A DNA stretch of 64,000 nucleotides from Gemmatimonadales bacterium (GTDB taxonomy: Bacteria; Gemmatimonadota; Gemmatimonadetes; Palauibacterales; Palauibacteraceae): assembly GCA_009838765.1 (NCBI GenBank), contig VXQX01000076.1, positions 16,168 to 80,167 of the forward strand. The letters are read 5' to 3'. The notes beneath the pieces are model-generated. The model ran no database searches and was not told the origin of the DNA. It was given only the letters and a program-made list of their open reading frames with translations. Position 1 is the first letter of the stretch. Every line of letters begins with the position of its first letter. The position numbers and the translations under genes were made by a program. Positions 15,678-23,947 of the stretch are shown here, one piece after another.

Positions 15678-18485
15678 GTGGCAGCGCCCGGCGCGGTGAA
15701 GCCCTCACAGGCTGCTCGTCCGTCGCTCTTCCTGCTCGACGGCTACGCGCTCATCTACCGCGCGTTCTTTGCCATGATCAACCGACCGCTCACCACTTCG
15801 AGCGGCGAAAACACGTCCGCCCCCTACGGCATCGCCCGCTTCCTCATGCGGCTGATCGCCGACCACGCACCCGACTACGTCGGCGTGGCCTTCGATGCCG
15901 GCGACAGCTTCCGCACCGAAATTTACCCGGAGTACAAGGCCACGCGAGAGAAGATGCCCGACGAACTCCGGGCATCCCTTCCGCGGTGCCGGGAGGTGTT
16001 CGACGCCTTCCGGGTGCCCGTCATCGAGGCGGACGGGTGGGAGGCGGACGACGTGATCGGGACCCTCGCGCAGAAGGCCGCGGACGAGGGTCTCCGCACC
16101 GTCATCGTATCCGGCGACAAGGACTTCCACCAACTCGTGGACGAGCACACCGCGTTGCTCAATCCGGGCCGCGGCGGACCTGCCGGAGTGGAGCAGGTGT
16201 GGGTGACACCGGAGAATGCCGAGGAGCGGTTCGGCGTGCCCCCGGAGCGCGTCACCGACTTCCTCGCGCTGCTCGGCGACGCGTCCGACAACGTCCCCGG
16301 CGTGCCCGGCGTCGGGAAGAAGACCGCGCCCGCCCTCATCCGGCAGTTCGGCGACCTCGATTCCATTCTCGCGCGGGCGGAGGAGGTCACGGCGGCCCGG
16401 GCCCGAAACGCGCTTCTCAAGCATGCGGATGACGCTCGGCGCTCGAGGCAACTGGTGACGATCCGCACGGACGCGCCCGTGAGCCTCGACCTCGAGAGCC
16501 TCCGGTCACGTCAACTGGACGCCGAAAAGGCGGCAGCCGTGTTCCGCGATCTGGAGTTCCACAACCTGCTCAGGGAACTGGAGGCTCCGGCGACCGAGGC
16601 CGAGCGCTTCGCCCCCGAGGTGGACGTGGTGGCCGACGCGGATCGGCTGGGCGCCGTGCTCGCCGAGTGCTCCCGGGCTCCGCGCATCGCGCTCTTCGTC
16701 GCGGGCAGTTCGGACGATCCGCTCGGCGCCGACCTCGTCGGCCTCGCGCTCGCCGCCTCCGAGGACCGCGCCTTCTACCTGCCCCTCGGGCACCGGGCCC
16801 CGGAAGTCCAGCACGACGCGGCAGGGAACCCGACGCTCGCCTTCGATGCCGGCGAGCCGGTGGGCCTCCCGGGGATGACGTCGTCCGATATGCGGGGCCT
16901 GCACGACCTGCTGGCCTCCGACACGCCGAAGCTTGGGCACGATCTCAAGTACGCCGCGCAACTCCTGCGCCGGCACGGCGTCGCGTTGGGGGGCCTCGAC
17001 GGCGGCGTCGCGTTCGACACGCAGATCTCCTCGTACTGTCTCGATCCGGCCCGCCGTGATCGCGCCCTCTCCACCCTCGGCCCCGATCGCCTGAACGTCG
17101 CACTCGAGACCGGCGACGCCATCACGGGCACCGGACGGACCCGCCTCCCGCTGGCATCGATCGAGCCCGGGCGCGTCGCCGAGTGGGCCGGGCCGCGGGC
17201 CGCCCTCCTGCACCGCCTCGCGAGAGTCGACGAGGCCGACCTCGTGCGCACCGACATGGGCCGTCTCTTCCGCGAGGTGGAGATGCCGCTCGTCACGGTC
17301 CTCGCGAGCATGGAGCGGGCCGGCATCGCGATCGACCTCGACTTCTTCGGGGATCTGCGGGCCCGCCTGCGCCGCGATCTCGACGCCGTGCGCTCGGAGA
17401 TCCACAAGATCGCCGGGGCCGAGGTCAACCTCCGTTCCGTCCCCCAGATGCGGGAGCTGCTCTTCGACCGGCTCGCCCTGCCGGTCCTCAAGAAGACGAA
17501 GACCGGTCCCTCGACGGACGAGTCCGTGCTCGAGCAACTCGCGGCCATGGGCCACGAACTCCCACGCCTCATCCTCGAACACCGGGAACTCGACAAGCTG
17601 GACGGCACCTACGTGAGCGTGCTCCCGCGGCTCATCGACGACCGGGGACGCATCCATACCCGCTTCAACCAGACCGTCGCCGCGACGGGGAGACTCTCCT
17701 CCTCGGACCCGAACCTCCAGAACATCCCGATCCGCCGGTCGCTGGGGCGCGAGATCCGGAAGGGGTTCGTCGCCGCCCCCGGGCACCTGTTCGTGGGAGC
17801 GGACTACTCCCAGATCGAACTCCGGGTCATGGCCCATCTCTCCGGGGACGAGGCGTTCGTGGAAGCGTTCCGGGCGGAGCGCGACATCCACCGGGAGACC
17901 GCGGCGCGGATCTTCGGGGTCGAGCCGGATGACGTCACGCCGACCATGCGCGAGCAGGCGAAGACGATCAACTTCGCGACCATCTACGGCCAGGGCCCGT
18001 TCGCGCTCGCCCGGCAGCTCGGCATCTCGCGGACGCAGGCGAGCGAGTTCATCGCCGGATACTTCGAGCGGTTCGCGGGCGTCGCGGCCTACCTCGAGGA
18101 GATGAAGGAACTCGCGCGCGACCGGAACTACGTGGAGACGCTGTTCGGACGCCGCCGCTACATCCCCGAGATCCGGTCGAGGAACCCCGGGATCCGCGGC
18201 TACGGCGAACGGACCGCTACGAACTCACCGATCCAGGGATCCGCGGCGGACCTCATCAAGGTGTCGATGATCCGGCTGCACGAGCGTCTCGCGGGAACCG
18301 GGGCCCGCATGCTGCTGCAGGTGCACGACGAGTTGCTCATCGAGGCCCCGGAGTCCGATGTTGAAACCATCGGCGGGATCGTGCGCGAGGAGATGGAGGG
18401 GGCCATCGAGCTGACGGTTCCGCTCCGCGTCGATCTCGGGATCGGCCGCAACTGGTACGACTGCAAATTCGGGAAGGGACCGTGA
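15678..18485 (+). CDS. polA: DNA polymerase I with a degenerate proofreading domain
   Basis: The product has 935 residues from a GTG at 15678. Residues 1-300 form the 5'-3' exonuclease (flap) domain, with VAFDAGDSFR, GWEADDVIGTLA and SGDKDFHQLV. Residues 320-520 are the 3'-5' exonuclease fold, but the carboxylates are missing: the first motif reads IALFVAGSSDD instead of a D-x-E form, DLKYAAQ lacks the second Asp, and no Y-x3-D motif follows. The polymerase part is intact, with D709 in DYSQIELR, the finger helix EQAKTINFATIYG, and D884 in VHDELL. It should therefore fill gaps and remove primers but not proofread, as in Taq polymerase. Its stop overlaps the next start (GTGA). Confidence 0.96.
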   Translation: MAAPGAVKPSQAARPSLFLLDGYALIYRAFFAMINRPLTTSSGENTSAPYGIARFLMRLIADHAPDYVGVAFDAGDSFRTEIYPEYKATREKMPDELRASLPRCREVFDAFRVPVIEADGWEADDVIGTLAQKAADEGLRTVIVSGDKDFHQLVDEHTALLNPGRGGPAGVEQVWVTPENAEERFGVPPERVTDFLALLGDASDNVPGVPGVGKKTAPALIRQFGDLDSILARAEEVTAARARNALLKHADDARRSRQLVTIRTDAPVSLDLESLRSRQLDAEKAAAVFRDLEFHNLLRELEAPATEAERFAPEVDVVADADRLGAVLAECSRAPRIALFVAGSSDDPLGADLVGLALAASEDRAFYLPLGHRAPEVQHDAAGNPTLAFDAGEPVGLPGMTSSDMRGLHDLLASDTPKLGHDLKYAAQLLRRHGVALGGLDGGVAFDTQISSYCLDPARRDRALSTLGPDRLNVALETGDAITGTGRTRLPLASIEPGRVAEWAGPRAALLHRLARVDEADLVRTDMGRLFREVEMPLVTVLASMERAGIAIDLDFFGDLRARLRRDLDAVRSEIHKIAGAEVNLRSVPQMRELLFDRLALPVLKKTKTGPSTDESVLEQLAAMGHELPRLILEHRELDKLDGTYVSVLPRLIDDRGRIHTRFNQTVAATGRLSSSDPNLQNIPIRRSLGREIRKGFVAAPGHLFVGADYSQIELRVMAHLSGDEAFVEAFRAERDIHRETAARIFGVEPDDVTPTMREQAKTINFATIYGQGPFALARQLGISRTQASEFIAGYFERFAGVAAYLEEMKELARDRNYVETLFGRRRYIPEIRSRNPGIRGYGERTATNSPIQGSAADLIKVSMIRLHERLAGTGARMLLQVHDELLIEAPESDVETIGGIVREEMEGAIELTVPLRVDLGIGRNWYDCKFGKGP

Positions 18486-19732
18486 ACGCAGCCCGGACCG
18501 CCCTCATCGCCTGGACCTCGTGCGCGCTGGCGACCGCGCTCGCGTGCGCGCCGCCGTCCCCGCCCGACAGTTCCGTGCCGGAGGGGGCCGCGGACGGGTC
18601 CCCCCAGGCGCTCGTCGAGTCGTCGCTGATGCCGACCTTCACGGTTCGAGGCGAGCCTGTCGCACGATCCTCGCTCGCCGACCGCATGGCCGAACTGGGC
18701 GTACCCGGCGTGAGCGTCGCCGTGTTGGTCGACGGCGAGATCGCCTGGGCCCGAGGCTACGGGCTCGCCGACATCGAATCGGGCCGGCGCGTGACCCCGA
18801 ACACGCTCTTCCAGGCGGCCTCCATCTCCAAGCCCGTGGCCGCCCTCGCCGCGCTGCGGCTCGTCGAATCGGGCCGCGTCGACCTCGATGGCGACGTCAA
18901 CGCCCATCTCACGAGTTGGCGGGTGCCGGACAACGAGTTCACGGAGCAGGCGCCCGTCACCCTGCGGGGGCTCCTCACGCACCGGGCCGGCCTCACCGTG
19001 TGGGGCTTCCCCGGGTACGGGCCGGACGAGGAGGCGCCGGACGGGCCGGGCGTCCTCGACGGTCACGGCAACACGGACCCCGTGCGCGTCTACAAGGCGC
19101 CGGGGGGGAGCTGGCGCTACTCCGGCGGCGGGTACACTGTGATGCAGCAACTCGTGGTGGACCTCCACGGCAAACCGTTTGCCGCGGTCATGCGCGAGGA
19201 GGTGCTCGACCTGATCGGCATGTCGCGCTCGACGTACGAGCAGCCGATCCCTCTCGAGCGCCGGGACGACATCGCGACGGGCTACCGGCCTGACGGCGAC
19301 CGCGTCCCCGGCGGGCGGCACACCTATCCGGAACAGGCCGCCGCCGGGCTGTGGACAACGCCGAGCGAACTCGCGCTCTACGCCCGGGAGATGCAGCGCG
19401 CCTGGAGGGGCGAGTCGACCCGCGTGCTGGGAGAAGGGCTCGCCAGGGAGATGCTGACGCCCGACGCGGACGACTGGGGGCTGGGCCCGGCGATCTCCGA
19501 GGACGGCGAACGCTTCCGGCACGGCGGTTCGAACCAGGGCTTCCGCTGCACGTTCGCGGCGTACATCGATGGCGACGACGGCGTCTTCGTGATGACGAAC
19601 TCCGACTCGGGGGGCGAACTCGCGTCGGAGATCGCGATCACGGTGGCGCACGCGTACGGCTGGTCCGGACCCCGCGCCGAAGAGAGGGCGCCGGGCGGTG
19701 ACGGCACAGGAGAAGGCACAGAAAGGGAGTAG
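18482..19732 (+). CDS. Class C beta-lactamase-like serine hydrolase, exported
   Basis: The product has 416 residues from a GTG overlapping the polA stop. The N-terminus is a signal sequence with a possible lipobox ending at Cys22. The catalytic SxxK is S114-I-S-K117, the tyrosine motif appears as WRYSGGGY, and HGGSNQGF is the third motif. The group includes AmpC-like enzymes, D-aminopeptidases, esterases and penicillin-binding proteins, so true beta-lactamase activity should not be assumed. The C-terminus is a low-complexity charged tail. The epimerase-like gene follows after 6 bases, probably in one operon. Confidence 0.85.
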   Translation: MNAARTALIAWTSCALATALACAPPSPPDSSVPEGAADGSPQALVESSLMPTFTVRGEPVARSSLADRMAELGVPGVSVAVLVDGEIAWARGYGLADIESGRRVTPNTLFQAASISKPVAALAALRLVESGRVDLDGDVNAHLTSWRVPDNEFTEQAPVTLRGLLTHRAGLTVWGFPGYGPDEEAPDGPGVLDGHGNTDPVRVYKAPGGSWRYSGGGYTVMQQLVVDLHGKPFAAVMREEVLDLIGMSRSTYEQPIPLERRDDIATGYRPDGDRVPGGRHTYPEQAAAGLWTTPSELALYAREMQRAWRGESTRVLGEGLAREMLTPDADDWGLGPAISEDGERFRHGGSNQGFRCTFAAYIDGDDGVFVMTNSDSGGELASEIAITVAHAYGWSGPRAEERAPGGDGTGEGTERE

Positions 19733-19738
19733 ATCACG

Positions 19739-20863
19739 ATGGCGTGGAACCAGACCCGACGAGAGTTCGTGAAGACGTCCGCCCGAGCCGGCGGGGCGCT
19801 CGGCGTACTCGGCGCCTTCGGCTCGGCCGCCTGCGCGGGGAGCGAGGGAGGCCCGCTCCGCATCCTCATCCTCGGAGGGACGCGCTTCATCGGTCCGCAT
19901 CAGGTCAAGTACGCGCTCGACCGGGGCCACGAGGTGTCGATCTTCACGCGCGGGCAGACCGAGCCCCCGTTCTACCAGGACTACTTCGAGCGCGTGGAGC
20001 ACCTGATCGGTGACCGGACGAGCGATCTGTCGGCACTCGAGGGCAGAGAGTGGGATGCCGTGATCGACAACTCCGCCTCCTATCCGAGCTGGGTCGCATC
20101 GACGACCGAGCTCCTGCGGGACCAGGTCGACCGCTACCTCTTCGTCTCCTCCATCTCCGCCTACGCGGACTTCGCCCAGGTCGGTATCGACGAGGACTAT
20201 CACGTCGGGCAGTTGTCGCCTGACGAGGCCGAGGACGACGGAGGCTATGGGCCCAGGAAGGCGCGCTGCGAGCAGTACGCGCGCGACGCCTTCGGCGAGA
20301 ACGCGATCAACGTGCGCCCGGGGCTGATCGTCGGGCCCGGCGACAACACGGACCGCTGGACGTACTGGCCGGTGCGGGTCGACCGCGGAGGGGAGGTGCT
20401 CGCCCCCAACACCCCCGCCGACCCGGTGCAGAACGTCGACGCCCGCGACCTTTCCGAGTGGATCGTGCGGCTCGTCGAGAGCCCCGGGAACGGGGGCACC
20501 TACAACGCCACGGGGGAAGTGCAGCCGTTCGGCGAGATGCTGGAAGAGATCCGCGCCGCGCTCGGCTCCGACGCCACGTTCACCTGGGTGCCGACGGAGT
20601 TCATGGCGGAGCAGGAAGTGGCGCCCTGGATGCACATGACGAACTGGACGCCGCCCGAAGGGGAAACGGTCGGCATGAACCAGGTTTCCGTCGCCGCCGC
20701 CGTGCAGGCCGGGCTCACGTTCCGCCCGCTCGCCGACACCGCCCGCGACACGGTCGAATGGTGGAACTCGCTCCCCGAGGATCGCCGCGCCGCGCCCCGG
20801 GCGGGCCTCCCCGGCGCCAGGGAAGCCGAGGTCCTCGCCGCCTGGCACGCCAGATCCGGCTAG
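19739..20863 (+). CDS. Tat-exported NAD-dependent epimerase/dehydratase-like protein
   Basis: The product has 374 residues. A Tat signal (TRREFVKTS) leads to a hydrophobic stretch ending at SAACAG. The nucleotide-binding start GGTRFIG follows near residue 47, and the body resembles extended short-chain dehydrogenases of the epimerase family. The catalytic Y-x3-K is present as YGPRK near residue 176. Family members usually act on nucleotide sugars in the cytoplasm. Export by Tat implies that it folds and binds NAD before crossing the membrane, as glucose-fructose oxidoreductase does. The substrate is unknown. Confidence 0.82.
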   Translation: MAWNQTRREFVKTSARAGGALGVLGAFGSAACAGSEGGPLRILILGGTRFIGPHQVKYALDRGHEVSIFTRGQTEPPFYQDYFERVEHLIGDRTSDLSALEGREWDAVIDNSASYPSWVASTTELLRDQVDRYLFVSSISAYADFAQVGIDEDYHVGQLSPDEAEDDGGYGPRKARCEQYARDAFGENAINVRPGLIVGPGDNTDRWTYWPVRVDRGGEVLAPNTPADPVQNVDARDLSEWIVRLVESPGNGGTYNATGEVQPFGEMLEEIRAALGSDATFTWVPTEFMAEQEVAPWMHMTNWTPPEGETVGMNQVSVAAAVQAGLTFRPLADTARDTVEWWNSLPEDRRAAPRAGLPGAREAEVLAAWHARSG

Positions 20864-20902
20864 CGCCGGAACCTTGTCCGGCGTTCGGTGGTCAGGGTCA
20901 TC

Positions 20903-21634
20903 ATGAATCCGACATTCAACGGCTTTCTCAAAACCCGGCTCGATCCGCTGGCGTTCACGGTTGCGCTCGTCGTGATGTCCGCGTGCGGTGATTCAGGGAC
21001 GGAGCCCGTTGCGAGGCCGGAGCCGGAGCCCGAACCGCCGCCCCCGGTCGCGGCGGCCACGGCGACGTACCGCGTCGTCTTCGCGTCGACGTGGAGCGCC
21101 TCGACGCACCCGACGAACTTTCCGGGCGGGGCCCATCTCTCGCCGCTCATCGGCGCCGTGCACAACGACGGCGTGACCTTCTGGGCCCGGGACGGCACCG
21201 CCACGCCGGGGATCGAGAGCATGGCCGAAACGGGCGGCACCTCCACCATGACCGCGGAGATCCAGGCCCGGATCCCGGGAAACGCGCTGGCGGTCGTCAG
21301 CGGGTCCGGGACCCGCAGCCCCGGCAGCACGACGATTCAGGCGATCACGCTGCGGGAGGACTTCCCGCTCGTCACCCTGGTCACGATGATCGCCCCGAGC
21401 CCGGACTGGTTCGTGGGCGTGTCGGGACTCTCGCTACGGGACGACGAGGGAAGCTGGATCGGCGAACTCGAGGTCGTCCTCTACCCCTACGACGCCGGGA
21501 CGGACAGCGGCCCGAACTACACGTCGGCCAACGACGACACCCAGCCGAAGGAACCCATCCGCAGTCTGAGGGGCGAGAACCCCTTCTCCGACGAACCCAT
21601 CGGCACCTTCACCTTCACACGCACCGACTCGTAA
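20903..21634 (+). CDS. Spondin-N domain lipoprotein
   Basis: The product has 243 residues from ATG 20903; a GTG at 20888 is a possible earlier start and no ribosome site decides. A hydrophobic signal ends at VVMSACGDS, a plausible lipobox, then a Pro/Glu-rich linker. From residue 50 the sequence shows the spondin-N pattern: an immunoglobulin-like fold beginning A-T-Y-R-V-V-F-x-S-T-W-S, an H-P-T-N-F-P-G-G-A-H-x-S-P-L segment, a PSPDWFVG motif, and the E-V-x-L-Y-P-Y-D-A-G-T-D segment. In animals the domain mediates matrix adhesion; in bacteria its role is unknown, perhaps surface binding. Confidence 0.82.
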   Translation: MNPTFNGFLKTRLDPLAFTVALVVMSACGDSGTEPVARPEPEPEPPPPVAAATATYRVVFASTWSASTHPTNFPGGAHLSPLIGAVHNDGVTFWARDGTATPGIESMAETGGTSTMTAEIQARIPGNALAVVSGSGTRSPGSTTIQAITLREDFPLVTLVTMIAPSPDWFVGVSGLSLRDDEGSWIGELEVVLYPYDAGTDSGPNYTSANDDTQPKEPIRSLRGENPFSDEPIGTFTFTRTDS

Positions 21635-21649
21635 CCCGGTGCGCGCGGG

Positions 21650-22036
21650 TCAGACGACGTCGTCGAGGAGGAAGAGGTCGGTGAGGAGCGCGCGCAGGTG
21701 GGACGAAGCGTTGAGGTTGTCGATCAACTGCGAGCTGATCGTCTCCTGGGCGAGGACGATCCGCACGGCCGCGCCGGCCCGCGCGGCGTCCGCGGACGTG
21801 ACGTCGATCATCTCGCCGTAGGCGCCCGCCGGTTCCAGCCCCTCCGTCGCGACCAACCCGCCGAGGTCGCCCGCCAGCGCCCGGAGCGCCGCGTCCGCCC
21901 GGCTCAGGTACTCCCGCAACTGGCCGCCGACCTTCGAGGCTTCCTCCCGCTCGGCGCCAAGCGCGGCGTAGGAGAGGAAGAACTCGTACGCCTTTTCGAG
22001 GACCTCGATGTGAGCCTTCAGCTCCTCGCGGCTCAA
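21650..22036 (-). CDS. Unrecognised small helical protein coupled to the cytochrome b gene
   Basis: The product has 128 residues from a TTG at 22036 whose bases overlap the cytochrome stop (TTGA). I do not recognise the family. It is predicted to be all-helical, rich in Ala, Leu and Glu, with a heptad-like stretch at residues 1-60, no cysteines, no signal peptide and no membrane segment. It sits last in the molybdenum oxidoreductase operon, in the place where maturation factors (XdhC/PaoD-type) often occur, but it is far shorter than those and shows none of their motifs. A chaperone or assembly role is only a guess from position. Confidence 0.7.
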   Translation of the reverse strand: MSREELKAHIEVLEKAYEFFLSYAALGAEREEASKVGGQLREYLSRADAALRALAGDLGGLVATEGLEPAGAYGEMIDVTSADAARAGAAVRIVLAQETISSQLIDNLNASSHLRALLTDLFLLDDVV

Positions 22037-22908
22037 GCGGGCACGACTCCGTCGGCGTCCGCGGACGACGCGCTCCCTCCGGCCAGTTCGGCCCCGGCCG
22101 GCTCCGTCCCCAGCTTCCAGAGGTCGGGGTCGTAGTGCTCGAGGTATTCCTCGCGCGTGATCCAGCCCTTGATCATGGAGCGGGTCATCCAGCGCTTCTC
22201 GGGCCGGATGGCGAAGTAGATGTGGGCGATGACCATCGTGACGAGCCCGACCCCGCACAGCCCGTGCAGGACGAACACGAGCCCCCACGTGGAGTCGGAG
22301 AGGAAGTACGGGTTGCTCGCCCAGAACCAGGTGTCGACCCCGAACATCATGAGGATCCCCGTGACGATGACCCCGAACGAGACGAGCGTCACCGCGTTGT
22401 GGTAAGCCCGCTGGTCGAGGGGGTACTTGCCCGAGCGTTCCTCCTTCGCCGGCTCGCGGCGCAGGAACTTCCCGACCGCCTGGAACGCCTGCCCGATCTC
22501 CTTCGTCCCGGTCCACACCGACCAGAAGTCCTGCTTCGTCGAGGCGTGGATGATGTGCCAGATGATGAGGAGGGTGAGGACGATCCCCGCGATCCAGTGA
22601 ATCGTGACCCAGGCGAACTGGACACCGATCACGGGGAAGAACGCCGTGACCAGCAGCGTGAGCATCGTCGCCGCCATCAGCCAATGGAAGGTCCGGGACG
22701 CCTGTGAGTGGCGCTCCACCCGCTCGGGCACCTCGGGAGCCGGCTCCGGCGCGGTCTTCGGAGCCTTGGGCGCCATGATCCAGACGTACAGATGGTGTCC
22801 GACCACGAACAGGAAGCCGGCGATGGCGGCGGCCCAGAGCAGGTCCCAGGCGACGCCGACGAGCACCTCCTGGCCCCACGGATTCGGCGCAGTACGGAGA
22901 ATCTCCAT
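22033..22908 (-). CDS. Diheme cytochrome b membrane subunit (formate dehydrogenase gamma/cytochrome b561-like)
   Basis: The product has 291 residues and about five transmembrane segments. Histidines in FHWLM, TIHWIAG, HIIHAS, VLHGLCG and IAHIYF are spaced as in the b561/formate-dehydrogenase-gamma class that holds two b hemes. It would pass electrons from a periplasmic oxidoreductase to quinone. It follows the FAD subunit by 27 bases and overlaps the small protein gene, so it most likely serves as the electron acceptor of the molybdenum enzyme encoded beside it. The C-terminal 30 residues are low-complexity. Confidence 0.82.
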   Translation of the reverse strand: MEILRTAPNPWGQEVLVGVAWDLLWAAAIAGFLFVVGHHLYVWIMAPKAPKTAPEPAPEVPERVERHSQASRTFHWLMAATMLTLLVTAFFPVIGVQFAWVTIHWIAGIVLTLLIIWHIIHASTKQDFWSVWTGTKEIGQAFQAVGKFLRREPAKEERSGKYPLDQRAYHNAVTLVSFGVIVTGILMMFGVDTWFWASNPYFLSDSTWGLVFVLHGLCGVGLVTMVIAHIYFAIRPEKRWMTRSMIKGWITREEYLEHYDPDLWKLGTEPAGAELAGGSASSADADGVVPA

Positions 22909-22935
22909 CCAGGCGGTCTCCTTTCCGGGAGGCGG

Positions 22936-23934
22936 CTAGGCTGCGTCTCCCCGGACCGCGCGCCGGACGAGATTCCGCGCGAGCGGTACCTTGTAGTCGT
23001 TGTGGCGCAGCGGCTTGAAGCCGCGCGTGGCGAGTTCGCCGGCTGCCATGCCGGTGTCGTCGTTCGCCGGCATCCCCTGCACGAGGTTCTCGACATCGGT
23101 CAGCCGCACCGGCGTCGGGGCCACGCCGTTGACCGCGATCCGGGCGCGCTCGATCGTGCCGTTCGACTCGACGATCGCCGCGGCCACGCTGGCCAGCGCC
23201 CAGTCCCACGACTTCCGGTCGCGGACCTTCTCCCAGTAGAAGCGCGCGTCCGCCCAGTCGCCCGGGATGCGCACGTGCGTCAGGAGATCTCCCGGCTCCA
23301 GCACGGTCATGCGTTCGATGTCGATCTCGGGCCCGACGAAGAAATCCTCGGCCTCGTAGACGCGCTCGCCGCCCGCGCTCCGCACCATCATCTGCGCGCC
23401 GAGCGCGACCAGCGCCCCGGCCGTATCCGCCCCGTTCACCGCCACGCAGCGACTCTGTCCGGTTACGGCGTGCTCGCGGTTCATGGAGCGGGGCGTCCCC
23501 GCGTAGCAGATGTTCCCGCCCGCGCGGTAGCACGGCCACCCGCCGCGATAGTACCAGCAGCGGGTGTCCTGGATGAGGTTGCCGCCCAGCGTCCCCTGGT
23601 TGCGGATCTGCGGCGTCGCCACCTCGGCGGCGGCCTGCGCGAGGAGTCCGAAGCGGGACCGCACGTCGTCGCTCGCCACCACGTCGCGCAGCGAAGTCAT
23701 GGCGCCGATTTCGATCCCGTCCCCGCTCGCGCGGATGCCGGTCAACTCGCTCACGGAGCCCAGCTCGACGACGACGTCGGGCCGCTTGATGCGGTCCTTG
23801 AACCAGTCCATCGAGTCGAGGCCGCCGGCCAGGACCCAGGTGTTGTCGTGGCGCTCGAGCACGTCCAGCGCCTCGTCCACGCTCGTCGGCTGGAAGAGCT
23901 CGAACGCGGGCATCATGTCGCGAATCACGGCCAT
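22936..23934 (-). CDS. FAD-binding subunit of a PaoABC-type molybdenum oxidoreductase, with four extra cysteines
   Basis: The product has 332 residues. The CO-dehydrogenase/xanthine-dehydrogenase FAD fold is shown by WVLAGGLDS near residue 35 and by QIRNQGTLGGNLIQDT, the flavin-binding loop. The segment after that loop contains C126, C135, C143 and C163, matching the insertion that carries a [4Fe-4S] cluster in PaoB/YagS and HcrB. This suggests an electron chain of molybdenum, two [2Fe-2S], FAD and [4Fe-4S]. It has no signal of its own, so it may be carried across with the Tat-tagged small subunit. Confidence 0.9.
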   Translation of the reverse strand: MAVIRDMMPAFELFQPTSVDEALDVLERHDNTWVLAGGLDSMDWFKDRIKRPDVVVELGSVSELTGIRASGDGIEIGAMTSLRDVVASDDVRSRFGLLAQAAAEVATPQIRNQGTLGGNLIQDTRCWYYRGGWPCYRAGGNICYAGTPRSMNREHAVTGQSRCVAVNGADTAGALVALGAQMMVRSAGGERVYEAEDFFVGPEIDIERMTVLEPGDLLTHVRIPGDWADARFYWEKVRDRKSWDWALASVAAAIVESNGTIERARIAVNGVAPTPVRLTDVENLVQGMPANDDTGMAAGELATRGFKPLRHNDYKVPLARNLVRRAVRGDAA

Positions 23935-23947
23935 CGTTCTATCTCCC

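Noticed and set aside
18482..19732. Antibiotic-resistance beta-lactamase
   Set aside because: The SxxK and HGG motifs define a broad hydrolase superfamily; no feature points to true beta-lactamase activity, and the same applies to 45823-47322.
20864..20883. Seven-bp hairpin after the epimerase-like gene as a terminator
   Set aside because: The stem CGCCGGA/TCCGGCG is perfect but it is followed by a mixed sequence without T-run.
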